Assembly (NCBI RefSeq): GCF_033439725.1
Contig: NW_026944388.1
Coordinates: 3,286,001 to 3,350,000, forward strand
Length of the DNA stretch: 64,000 nucleotides
Reading direction: 5' to 3'
Source: Neurospora tetraspora
Taxonomy: Eukaryota > Ascomycota > Sordariomycetes > Sordariales > Sordariaceae
In this document: piece after piece, positions 35,191 to 46,800 of the stretch
Layout: each line of letters starts with the position of its first letter
How positions within the stretch are numbered: position 1 is the stretch's first letter
Program-made: the position numbers and the translations under genes
The notes under the pieces: model-generated
Told to the model about the DNA's origin: nothing
What the model saw: the letters and a program-made list of their open reading frames with translations, nothing else
Database searches by the model: none

Positions 35191-36331
35191 GTGGATAGTT
35201 GGGGGAGCGTAAGAGGGACTGCGAAGATGCTGGACCGGTCAACCTATTTTCGTCCGTCCACTATCCGAGCCGAACTGTCAGGGTGCCTCTCTGGGTTGCA
35301 CAGCTTTTGCATAGCGTGACGGAGGATTATGCTGTGAAGGAAGCCCTGGCATAACTGGGGGTCCGTTGCTCGAGTGGGAATGTCCATGAGAAGAAGAAGT
35401 GAAGGCTGAGTCGAGGTTCAACGGTTCAGTGTCGCATGACCGGCTGGCCAGTTCCGTCAGGTTAGCTCCTATCTGGTCTGGAATGGGCGGCTTAATAGCT
35501 GAGCGGGTGGAAAGGCAACCGTTAACATGGACTCCAACCTCTACACACACAACCCAAAGAATGCTTGTGTATGAGGACGGTAAACCAGTTAACCTTAGCC
35601 TGTTTTGTGTATCTTTCCTATTTAATTCACGGCCGGGGTGGCATGGCAACGGGTTGGAGAAAATAACTGACTGCGCAACGGGGGGAATCGGGGAAGGAGG
35701 CGATTTTTGTAAACTCAATCTCATCCGAAAGTGTGGTCCACAACGTTAAAGAACAACACGTTTTGGTATCAATATGCTTGGGACTTCATCTGGTCTGGTT
35801 GAAGGAAGAAACGCAGAGGAGGAGGAGGACATCGAAGAGGAGCGGAACCGGGAAAGGGATGGGGGTCAAGTGGTGGGTTAAGAAAACTTTTCGAACTTCT
35901 TGTGTTATTTATTTATCATTTTGAGTGAAGAGCTTACACACTCTTTGTTGCTTGGAGACTCTAGGACTGTGGCATTCATGTTCAGGTGTTGTTCATTCGC
36001 AACTGGTAAAGCTTTCATGGTGGTGATTTAACGTCTCCTAAGTCCCAACCCCATCTTGAGTGGAGAACACTGTTCGATACCTTGACCGTTGACCAAGATG
36101 CTCAAGAGACACTTCGTAAGATCAAGAACCGAAGATATTATAGTCAAAACAGCGAGAACATACATATCTCTAAGTTATGAAATCAACAAAAACCAAGTTT
36201 TCTTTATTTTTGCCCAACAACAGATCTCACGAAAGGTAGATTACATCCCATCAAGTATCCTCCGTCATCTACACCACCCAACTACCATCCATCCCCCCAA
36301 CCTCAACACCCCAAACCCTCAAAAACTCGAT
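35191..36331. other. Convergent spacer between STE50 and the MAPEG gene
   Basis: Presumed 3' UTRs of both genes. Short open frames only; no RNA gene or repeat recognised. Confidence 0.45.
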
Positions 36332-37104
36332 CTAGTAAAGCGCATTCCCAGCCTTGATAAAGAAACTGAAAATCGCTCCTATCCCCGCCATCCACACCAA
36401 GCTGCGCACAGGCGCAAACTTGCGGTTATCCTGCAAGAAGATATACACAAAGTTGTACACCAGCCTGCTGCCCAGGTAGAACAGCGAGAGCTTGTTGAGC
36501 GTCTCCACGGGCACCTTGGCGGCGTTGGCGGCCACGACGCCCGCGGCGTAAAGCCCGATGGTCTCAAGGCCGTTGTTGGCGGCCGCCTTGGCGCGCAGGA
36601 TGCGGTTTACCTGCTGCTTGGAGAGGGTGGTGTCTTTGGCGAGGTGTTCTTCTGTTTTGCGGGGGCTGTGGTGGGTTGGGAGGGGGGTGTTAGTAAAAGT
36701 ATGGTGATGGTAATGTTGATGTTGGTAGTAGGTGGGTGGTTGTAAAATGGGAGGGAGGGGGAGGAAATTGGGAACGGATGGGAGGAGTGAGATGATGGAG
36801 GGACGGGACGGGAACTTAAGACTTACTTGGCCAAGTCATAGTTCTTACCGGCAGCGAAGCTGGCGTAGAAGTTGGGGAGGAGGGCGAGCACGAAGGCCGC
36901 GGGGATCTGGTAGCTCGTGTCAGTGATTGTGTTTCGTCAAGGTTGATGATTTGCGTTTCTTCATTCCCAGGTGCGTTCGTCTGCCTCAAGAAACTGAAGC
37001 GTGAAGAGAACCGCATATCGGTTCCTCTTCACATGTCATGAGATAAGGTAGGTACATACCGAGTGGAGAGACCAGTTGGACGAAAGATCAAGGAAGGAAG
37101 CCAT
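36332..37104 (-). CDS. MAPEG-family small membrane protein
   Basis: Three exons, 37104-37060, 36906-36827 and 36665-36332, give 152 residues, the usual length for membrane-associated proteins in eicosanoid and glutathione metabolism. Joins are phase 0 (GTATGT...CTACCAG) and phase 2 (GTAAGT...CCACAG). The start is MASFLDLSSNWSLHS. Hydrophobic segments include IPAAFVLALLPNFYASFAAG, ANNGLETIGLYAAGVVAANA, LNKLSLFYLGSRLVYNFVYI and SLVWMAGIGAIFSFFIKAGN. Between segments 1 and 2 lies NPRKTEEHLAKDTTLSKQQVNRILRA, in which RILRAKAAANNG corresponds to the conserved MAPEG helix. Fungal members often lack a proven substrate; microsomal glutathione S-transferase-like activity is possible but not shown. It is only about 1.4 kb from eIF4B, on the same strand. 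Confidence 0.85.
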
Positions 37105-38474
37105 TGTGATGGACTGTTGATAGAGTAGTATCAAATTGGTGTGTTTTACGGGTTGGAGTATCGTCTTTTTGAAGGATGATGCAGCGAAGTATTACGAAAC
37201 ATATGCTCAGGTAATCGAGAGGACAGAAGCACTTTTATATTATACTTCGGACCTTGCAGTGAGGAGGGGTTCACGATCGAACAGCTTTGATGACGGTAGA
37301 AGCTTGTGTGGGGCGACCCACACCCTGACAGGGGTACAAGGGAAGGGGAACTTCCCGAGGGAAGAAGGATTGATCCACTCGGTGCCCCATGCCCCCTGCA
37401 GCCCAGAATAGCTCCCTTCCCTTCTTTTGACTGCTTGCTCCCGTCCTCCCGCCCCATGCGCCTCATGAGCCACTCCAAATCCATCGGGCACCGACCGACG
37501 AGACACAACCTGAGATCAGTAAACATAAATCGTAGGCGCTGTGCTGACACATTTGCCTGATGCAGAGTCTTCCCTGAATTAGACTCATCATGCTAGATGG
37601 AGGCGTATCTAAAAGGCACGGATGATTACAGTTTCAGAGTTCCAGGAACCAGTATTACATATCGAATTTTATGGACTCGGCGGCACTATCAACAGGCGAG
37701 ATGCGCGAGACATCTGGATTACTGAACAAAGAATGAGTTCGACACAGTCTCGATCACGATAAAGCACATCAGCCTCCTTATATGGCAGTTGTCCCGAGAA
37801 ACACATTTCCACTTCCAGTTCTCTCTTCGCAAGGTTTCATGAACCGAATCCGCTTTTATTTCTCTACCAACAAACAGATTTTGATAACATACGCGGCGTG
37901 GCGTGTCCGTCTTGGATATAAGCCTGGGGAGACAGACACGCATCAACTTCACCGAACATCCTCCTTTCTGCCTTCTCGTCATTCTGTAGCTTCCCCATCT
38001 TGTCATCAACCTTTTCCCTCCCTCCGCCCTTCCTTCTTTTCTTGCTTCGCCCATCTCCTTCTATCACTAAGATAGAATAGGTATCCGTACGTTCCACGTC
38101 TTTGAGGAAAATGATGCGCCTATCTAAAAAGAAAAGGCATGGAAAATAACGCCCATTTGGTAATACCTATAACCCCTTTCTGAATTTGCGCAAACGTAGA
38201 TGTGAGCAAAGTAGAAGAAAACCCAGGTAAATTTGCGGCGAGAATTCTCTTACTGCATTGGAGGACATTGCCTATCCAAAGCAGGGACTAGATCGCGCGT
38301 GGGGTAACTAAGTCGTGTGATCGCTTGTGACTCCTTTGAGGGTGGAATGATTCTCTTCAAAGTCATTGGGGCTGGCAAAACGTGAGTAGGGCAACATGAA
38401 GCCATGCACCATGCTTTTCGGAAGAGGCTTTCCGGCGATCGTGAAAAGCTGACGGGATGTCGTCTAGTGTACGA
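37105..38474. other. Intergenic between MAPEG and eIF4B genes
   Basis: MAPEG promoter on one side and the eIF4B 3' UTR on the other. Short open frames on both strands show no domain. Nothing else supported. Confidence 0.45.
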
Positions 38475-40657
38475 TTAGTAGGCACGGTTGGTGCCACGAC
38501 GGCCCTTGCTGGGGGCAGCAACGGTCGTCCAGCCGTCATCTTCCTCGGCGGCAGCGGGAGTAGCGGGAGCCTGCTCCGCGCCGGCAGCCGGGGCAGCCTG
38601 GGCGGGCTGGGCGGCAGGAGCACCACCGTTCGCACGAGGGCCGCGGCCAGAGTCGCTGCGAGGAGCGCGAGGAGCGCGATCAGCGGGGGCACGGTCGTTG
38701 CGGCGAGGTCCACCAGGAGCGGCACCAGCACGAGGTTCCCTAGGAGCAGAGCGCCAGTTACCGCTCTCGGTGGCTCTAGTCTTAGGAGCCTCGCGGGGCT
38801 CACGGGGCTCACGAGGCTCACGGGGCTCACGAGGCTCACGGGGCTCACGGGTCTTGACGGGGAGCTTCTGATCGGCAGCTACACCGTTGGCGGGAGCAGC
38901 ACCGGGGGACTTGACCTCCTCCTCAGCGGCGGGGGCGGGAGCCTCAACGGGCTTCTCAGCCTCAGCCTTCGCGGCCGCGGCATCCGCTTCAGCCTTCTCA
39001 GCCTCGGCCTTAGCAGCGGCCTCCTTAGCGAGACGCTTCTCCTCCTTGGCCTTCTCGTCAGCCTCCTTCTTCTCCTTGAGGGCCTGAAGGCGCTTCTCCT
39101 CTATCTCGCGTTCGCGGGCGGCAGTATCGATGGGGCGAGCGGCACCGAAGGGGCTGGCCTTCGAGTCAGTCGAAGCGGTCGATCCGGCCTCGGGGGCTTC
39201 CGAAACGGTTCTCTTGGTGAGGTTCAGCTTAGGGCGACCGACAGGAAGGGCAGCCGAGGGCGCGGGAGAGTTGGGGACGCTTCCTTCACGAGACTCGGTA
39301 GCAGGGCGCATGCTGCTGCGCCATTGGTTGTCCTTCTCGGCGGCAGTAGGAGCGCGCTCGGGACGGTCGCCAAACTCGCGGCGGGGAGGACGGGAAGTAT
39401 CTTGTTGACGACCCTCACCAGGGCCCCAAGCAGCGGGGGAAGCCCTCCTATCATTGCGGAAAGACTCGCCACGGGCCTCAAGGGGACGCGAGCGAGAGGA
39501 GTCCCTGATCTGCTCAGTGGACTCCGCGGGGGGGAGGGGACCACGCCTTTCCCAGTTGCCGAAATCGCGAACCTTGCCATCGTCGGCAGGGGCAAACTCT
39601 CTGGGGGCCCTGCGCTCGCCAAAGTCACGTTGGGGACGGTCACGTCCGGGCAAGTCAGGAAGGGGTCCTCTGCGCTCCCAGGTAGGGAGGTCACGGCTCG
39701 ACTCGCCCCTGTCGCTGTAGCCCTGCTTGGCTGCGAGGTTGTCAATACCACGATCAGACATAACGGATTCATATAAGGGAACACATACGGGGATCGGCAA
39801 TCTTGATGCGGATGCTGCGACCGTCAAAGGTCTCTCCATCACGGGTCAAGGCAGTCTTGAGACCCTCGACATCCTTGAACTCGGCATAGGCGAAACCCTT
39901 GGGGCGCTGAGTCTCGCGATCCTCAATGATGCGGACGTTCACGACATCGCAGCCCTCAAAGAACTCGGTAACGGTCTCGGCGGTCGCATTGTAAGAAAGG
40001 TTGCCGAGATGGGCGGTGAAAGGGGGCCTGGTAGGAAGCTGGGCCGGGCTGATGTTGTCGCGGATGGAGGAATAACCTGTCATAAACTCTAAGGTCAACA
40101 CAGGGTCAAGCCGACTAGTTGTTGGGAGGTTGACGAACCACGGTCAGCATAGGAAGAGCCACCACCATAGGTGGAAGGGCCGCGACGCTCAGAGGGAGGG
40201 AGAGGCTGGGTGCCGGAGGCTAGACGGTATGTTAGCGAAACAATATCAAAAAACGACGGAGAAGGCGTTGCTTTACCATAGGTGTCCTCGACCTCATCAG
40301 CCCACGAGCCGCCGAAAGCTGTACGATATGTCAGTCATGTATCTCATCAAGCGACAGGAACGGGGTTGACATGACCACCCTGCTAGGCGGGTCGGTGCCT
40401 TGGCGTAGAGGGGGAGGGGTGAACTCACAGGGTTCGTTCAAAAATTCGCCCAGAGAAAGCTTCTGGACTTCCTTCTTCTTGGGAGCTGTTGCAAACCCGA
40501 ATTAGCATGTGACGCCAGCGAGAAGACGGTAGGACGGTAGCGTCACGGAGGGGCGCGAGGTATGGTAGGTTGGGTTTGGAGAGTTGTCGACGGAGTCATG
40601 GGGACAGTGACGGTGACGGTGATGATGATGTCGTCGACGGTGGTGGTGCTCACCCAT
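38475..40657 (-). CDS. TIF3: Translation initiation factor eIF4B
   Basis: Six exons, 40657-40654 (4 bp), 40485-40429, 40318-40277, 40219-40139, 40076-39789 and 39730-38475, give 575 residues. eIF4B is an RNA-binding cofactor of the eIF4A helicase that promotes mRNA recruitment to the 40S subunit. The first coding exon is only ATG plus one base; with the next exon it makes MAPKKKEVQKLSLGEFLNEP, then FGGSWADEVEDTY, the conserved N-terminus. An RRM lies at about residues 81-157, with RNP2-like AHLGNL and RNP1-like KGFAYAEF. Downstream are D/R/G-rich repeats (TWERRGPLPDLPGRD, NWERRGPLPPAES), a charged K/E/A helix and an Arg-Glu-Pro repeat block. The end is DDGWTTVAAPSKGRRGTN. All five introns are 57-168 bp with regular borders. 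Confidence 0.96.
38795..38848 (-). repeat. Six 9-bp units encoding (REP)n inside eIF4B
   Basis: Nine-base units alternating GGGGCTCAC and GAGGCTCAC on the plus strand encode six Arg-Glu-Pro triplets on the minus strand. Being in frame, gain or loss of a unit changes length only by one triplet. Confidence 0.85.
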
Positions 40658-41658
40658 GATTGCGGTTTTTTGAAAGGCCTACGTGCGACAGACGATGGTC
40701 GCAAGCGTAGACGAGGGGGTGGTTTGCCGGAGAGGAGTAGTCTAGCCGGCGAGTTGATGGTAATGGCCTCGAAGTGATCCGAGAGCGATGGAGGAGTGTC
40801 GAGTACCGTTGAGAGGACGCAGCTGGTGGTACCGACAAAGTGGAAGGGAAGGGCGAATGGTAGACGAGGATGGGGGGGTCGCCGTTGGTTCCGTCGTGAT
40901 TTCCCAAGTGGATTCAGGATTCGGCGTTGCGGGCAGGACGACAAAAAATTCGTCTTTTGATAGCAGGTGGAATCCAGTGGAGGGTTAACATTTTTTTGCT
41001 CGGCCCGCATTGAGTGGGCAGGTGGGCTGCGTGGGCAGCTGGTGGGTGAATGTGGGAAAGTGCGTAAGGGTGGGCGGTGCTATGGCTGCGCTAGTCCTCA
41101 TATGGCTTAGCGCAGTTCTACTTACGCACCTCCACCTTCTCGACTTTCTCCGTTCGAGACCTTGAAAAGTTGCGCGCTAGCAGAGGGTTCAGTGGGTGTT
41201 CTTGCGCGCAGAGAGCCCTGGTGCCGCTTTCGCACCCCTCTCTGCGGGCCGTCATTCTGGGCTCCCCGCTATCGCTGCCCTGTGCCCTGTGCCTTCCACT
41301 TGTTACCTGTACTCCCCCTCATGTCCCTTCTCCAAAGTCACATCTCCAACTCCCGTCCCGCATTTGTACCTAGTTGAGACTTCATGGCTGGGTTTCAGTA
41401 ACGACACAATCGAGGGAACATAACCCAAGCATACACAATACTGCCGTACCAGATGCGCCCTGGGTGAAGCCCAAGTCTTTGTTTGGGTAGTTCACGCATC
41501 TGATAGGCTTGAAAGCCATCATCCGAGGTTCACAGGACTCGGCACATCAGACTAAAAGAGAACCAGACTCGAGGAAGTCCTGTCCCCTGACTGAAATGAA
41601 GAGAGTTGAGGTTCTTGTCCCCAACAAGGTGCTGGGTGACAATGTAAACAGTGTACAG
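40658..41658. other. Divergent promoter region between eIF4B and the Tim17-like gene
   Basis: About 1 kb between two divergently transcribed genes; it must hold both promoters. No additional gene, RNA or repeat could be supported. Confidence 0.45.
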
Positions 41659-42459
41659 ATGCCGACTCTTTCAGATAATGCGCCCGAAGAACAGATGGGC
41701 GATCAGGCTCCTTCCTTCTATAACACACGGCCGGATCCAGTCCTTGGCCCTGCATTGAAACTTGGAGCCGGTGTGGGTGAGTTGAACCCAAAGCTACTTG
41801 ACTTCTTTACAGCCGATGGACTGACACTGCGTGTTTAGGAACTCTGGGTCTCCTTACCGGAGCTGCAGCCGGCATTATTCGTTCAGCGCCCCCTGGATTG
41901 TATGCAGCTACAACTGGTATTCAGTGGTTTGTCCTGAGTTCCAGTTTCTGGGGTGCGTATTCCTATACCTCTGCATATTCAATGTCGTGTGTGCTATAGC
42001 ACTGACATTCTCCAGGTTCTCGTCAGTTTGCCCTTAATTCTCTGGCAAAAGGCACCGATACTTCCCCTTCAAGGGACAATCTCATAGCAACTAGCTCCGC
42101 TGGTGCATTTTCGGGGGCAACGGCGGGCTTACTTCGTAAGTTGGAGAGCAGGAGTCTTGCGAGGTGCGGCAACGTAGCTAATACATGTGGCAGGCGGATC
42201 GAAAAACATCATACCGGGTGCCGTCGTCTTTTCATTGCTCGGCCTGGGTGGCGCGGCTCTTCAAAACAAACTCAAATCGAGGGAGAAGTCAGAGAGCTGG
42301 TTTCAGAAAGTTATTGACGGGAAATGGAGTCCCATCACTCGCATTACCAACGAGGATTGGGAGAGGATACTTGAGGAGAAGCTGCTGCGAGTTGAGACAG
42401 AAATAGCCGTCTTGGATGACTCGATCGAAGAACTGCGCAAGAACGAAAAGCAGACCTAA
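41659..42459 (+). CDS. Tim17/Tim22/Tim23-superfamily-like membrane protein
   Basis: Four exons, 41659-41776, 41839-41952, 42016-42135 and 42194-42459, all joined in phase 1, give 205 residues. The start MPTLSDNAPEEQMGDQAPSF is preferred; an in-frame ATG at 41596 would add 21 residues. Four Gly/Ala-rich hydrophobic segments resemble the Tim17 fold: LKLGAGVGTLGLLTGAAAGI, LYAATTGIQWFVLSSSFWGS, IATSSAGAFSGATAGLLRGS and IIPGAVVFSLLGLGGAALQN. A charged C-terminal tail follows (ITRITNEDWERILEEKLLRV), with a short coiled-coil-like end. The superfamily includes mitochondrial protein-import channels and complex I subunits of the B14.7 type; which subgroup this belongs to cannot be decided by eye. A mitochondrial inner-membrane location is inferred. 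Confidence 0.78.
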
Positions 42460-43604
42460 TTGCCATGGTGCGCTTTGTACCATTTAGGATGGTTCTAGAA
42501 GCAACAGTTCTGATGGTTCGTATGTAGCCATGGCCAACATTAGCCAAACTGATTCAACGGCATCCTATTCGGAAATACAAATTTCTCACGAGCACTTGGA
42601 GAGAATCCTGAATGTTTATCCAGTGTTTATGTGGCCCAAGCGTTCAAGGGAAGTTCTTAGCATTTGTGGAGATTCATAACCTTTGGCAACATAGTGCCAG
42701 GACTCTGGGGATGGACTCCCAAGATACCTCAGTATGATTGACAACATGGCACATACGTGTCCGCGATATATAGTAGGCAGGGCGATGTTGAAGTGAGAAA
42801 TAAAGCTTAGAAATCCTAGGCGTACGTGCAGTACGTTGACGAATGGACGGGTCAGCAACACTTAAAAGCTGGCGGGAGTGAGCGGGAAGCAAGCGAGGTG
42901 TAATTATTTGGTGGATCAAGTTCTAATAAATGAGCGAACCCGTCGGCAAATGGATGGAGTTTCGCTCGGGCAGAAAACCCGGAAGCCCCGGTCTTTGGAC
43001 GACCTTTCCAAAAGACGAGTTTTCACGCAACGTTGACCGAGCAGCAACGGGTGTTGCACTAGAGTGAAGTAAGGAAACAACTTGACAATCCGGGAGTGCT
43101 CCAGTGACTTTGATATCGGTCTGGTTAAGCTTTTTAGTAGTGAGCCAAGCTCGTTGGTGGGGACGATCCTGAGGAAAAGGGGTACATGGGATGTCGTCGT
43201 GTCGGGTGAGGCTGGTGGCTTGCTCGAAATGGAATTGGGGCGTGTTTAGTTCAAACAGCGAGTGGAAAGAGCGAGTAGAGTTGGGTACAAAGCTAAAATA
43301 TGTAGTAAATTTGTAGTCTTTAACCGGGATATTGTACTATGATTCCTTTTCTTCTTTCTTTCTACACTGACAGGGGTCCGTTTCTACTCTACAATTGAAG
43401 GGTAGAAACGAATCCTTGTCAATTGGAATTGGCATAGCCTAATTAGGAAGGAGAATGTAGGAATATGTAGGATTTTGCTTATTCAAAGGTTGTGCAGGAA
43501 ATCGATACCTGCTAAGTTCGACGTGCAGCCAAATTCACGGACGAAACTCGGACTACACCAGCATTTCCCACCAGTTGGTAAATATAGGGATTATTTATAT
43601 AGCG
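42460..43604. other. Intergenic left of the nested fossil block
   Basis: Composition drifts toward AT in its last few hundred bases. It contains a 9-bp inverted repeat, CGTTTCTAC at 43379 and GTAGAAACG at 43402. No gene is recognised. Confidence 0.4.
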
Positions 43605-43609
43605 AAAGC

Positions 43610-43893
43610 TATCAGATTATCAGGGCATATATTGATAGCCAGACTTCTAATCCAATATATGCCTCCCTATCTATATAACCTTATATACTGCATATATAGT
43701 GTAGGAATCCCCTTATAACTATAGCTCAATAACTAGGTTGTTTGACAATATTATTACATAAGAACTAGCCTCTTAGAATCTCTAGTTCTTATACTTAAAC
43801 TCTAGCACCCTCGAAGAGGATTAGGATAAAAATTATTAGAATAAATTATTTCTTACTATATATTTTTTAACCTACTTTATATACTTTCTAATA
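43610..43893 (+). repeat. Left LTR of the outer copia fossil
   Basis: 284 bp, clearly more AT-rich than its right partner but collinear with it throughout. Confidence 0.9.
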
Positions 43894-46800
43894 ATTAACA
43901 ATCTAAATATCAAATCGTTACGCTACGAAATACTATTTAGAAGTACTTATACCTAATACTTCTTTATTTCTTATTATTACCTTTATTAAATTTATTACTA
44001 TAATTTTCTCTAAGGATACAACTAATACTATCGAAACGAATAAAACCTCTCGTCCCTACTTTAATACCCTAAGTAAGTATAAGGATTAGGAGAATAAGCT
44101 ATTTAGTCTCGTTAAAAATTATTAATTCACTAATTACCTTCTAGGTAAAGAATTAGCCCCGGTTTTTAATACCTTATACTTTTTCGATTTTTACCTACTA
44201 TTAGCCGCCGCCTCGGGCCGCATAATTAAAACTTAGGCAAGCTTCGTAAGGCTATAAAATAATACCCTCGAATATAGTAAATCTATATGTATAAATTAAT
44301 TTACTCTAATATAATATATTCTAATACTGCCTACGCTGTTATAGCCTACTGGATTAATAATATTAGCCCTAATTATAAAAGTAGTAACTACTTCCTCTTC
44401 AATAGTAATTCTATTGATTTTAATTTATTCTAATTTAATATCAACTATTCTAATTAGCCAAACCTAAAGTATAATAAATTAGCCGTTATCTTTTTTAAAT
44501 ACGGTCGAAACTACTAATAAATTTATTGCAGATCAGGAAAAGAACCTTACCATTCTATTAACCGACTTTTCATCGATTAGCAAACGTATATTTAATTCTA
44601 ATTAATCTACTAGTAACCTTTAGTATAAGATTATTAACGACTTTAAATTATATAATAATCGTATTAGGATATAAATATAAAAGACTATTTATATTAAATA
44701 TAAGGCTAATACTTTTGAAAAATCGGGTATAACCTTAAAATAATTAATTATATTTAAAAGAATTTATAATTACTATCCTATTAATACTTAAATTAACGTT
44801 CGCTATTAATATTATAAATATTTTAAACTTCTTCCAAAAAAACCTAAGGGTAAAATAAACAAATAAATTAATAATTAGGATAGGATTATAACCCTCGTCA
44901 AACATTATACAATTCCAAAAACTATTTAAATTAATATTTAATTTAACGACCTTCTTAAATATTTAAAAATAATTTGTCCCCTTTAAATAGCCGGTATTAG
45001 CCAGCACTTTTTTATAAATATTAAGGAGAATATGTTAAATTTTCGAAACGTATTTAGCGACTTCCGCTATAAAAGTATCCTTAAGAAAATTCTAACCGTA
45101 TTAATAAGTAAAGCTTATAATATTAAAAGGGGAGGCTTCGGAGTAGGACCTATATTAAATAAAAGTAATATTGAAGACGGGGACGCTTATTAAAATAAAT
45201 TATATTATAATAAGAAGAAGCGAATTAAATTAATAAAATCCTTAGAAAAGACCCCTCCTCATTATAAAATATATAAATAAAGTATCTATTCTCTTAAAAA
45301 ATATTAGGATATCTTCCTATATTTAATTAAAATTAATTAGAGAGGAGGATAGTAAATTTAAAAGGTTATTAAAAAGAACCTTTATAAAAACGATAAATTA
45401 TATAGAGAGATCGACGTTTATTGTAAGTACTTAATTAAATAATATAGTATTCCTCTTTGTAGTAAAGATTTTAAGAAAAATAATAATTCTAACCGTAATA
45501 AAGACTATTAGAGCGATTAGGAAAACGACAATAGCCTAAATTAATTTACTAATAAGGATATTTATTAAATTATTTTTAACGTTAATTAGGTAACCTTTTA
45601 AAAAGGGGAAAGCGAAGACGCAATTTACTTACTTAAAAATTACATAATATTCAATTTTGGAAGTTTGTTATATATATTTAACGAAATTATTTATTTTATT
45701 TTATTTCGGTGCGCCCCGTATAGTGAAGTTTTATAGGTTAGAGATTCCACTATTCTTATTTAAGGATATAATACCATTAATATTACTATTTAAGGAAAGA
45801 AAGGATTTAAGAGGTTAAGATTGAAAGATATAGCGTTTATCCTTAATTTTGTAATTAATTTGGTATTTCTTTAATTATTAAGAAAGTAAAGTTATTACTA
45901 GGATTATAAATTACTTAGTAACTATGTCTACTCTTTAAATAATATATTCTTTTATAAATCATTTCTATAATAGAATTAAATTATTTTCGAAAACCTTCCT
46001 CCTACTAAAATTAAAGCTAATTTCTTTACGAGATAAAACCAATTCAATTCCTATACCAGCCGTAAATATTATAAGAAGAACAGTCTTCTATAGTACTATC
46101 GGTTTAAATATTACAATCTTTAAATCCTTAATTACTTTTATAACATCGAAAGAATATATTTTAAAAGCCCTTCTACTATTTAATATAATACGTATAATAT
46201 TACGAAAATTAAATGCCAAATTAAATAAAACTAACGCGATTGAAGTAATAAATTAAACGAAAGGTTAATTATCAATTTCCTCGATTATAATTCTAATAAA
46301 AAGAAGTATATTAGCGTAATATTAATTATTTATCGAGATACCAACTACATTTAGGATTACTATTTTTAAAATAAAATAATTCTATCGATCTTCGTTTACT
46401 TTAAAGGTTTATTTATTAACTTCGAGAATTAATATATTATTAAACTACGATATATTAAATACAATAACGAGATTATTAAAATATAAATTATTAAAAATTT
46501 CTTCGCTATTAGAAAAATTGAAATTGAAATATATATTCTTAATACTCAAATTCAAAATAGCGGGGCAAAACGCTTAAGGGGTATTATTAAAGAAAAGGGG
46601 AGAATTATAACTATTAGTACCTAAATACTAAAAAATTTATAAATAGAAATTACTTCAATAGTTATTTATTTAATAAATTACTTACCCCGCTACCTCTATA
46701 ATTAGAAATCCTTATACAAATAATTTTATACTTTAATTATTTATTAATATAAATTTACTACCCCTCGAAACCTAAACCTCTTATACCTTCGAATTTATAA

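Noticed and set aside
38457-39776. 439-codon open frame on the plus strand
   Set aside because: Antisense to the long last exon of eIF4B; the Gly/Ser/Leu-rich product is a shadow of the repetitive coding strand.
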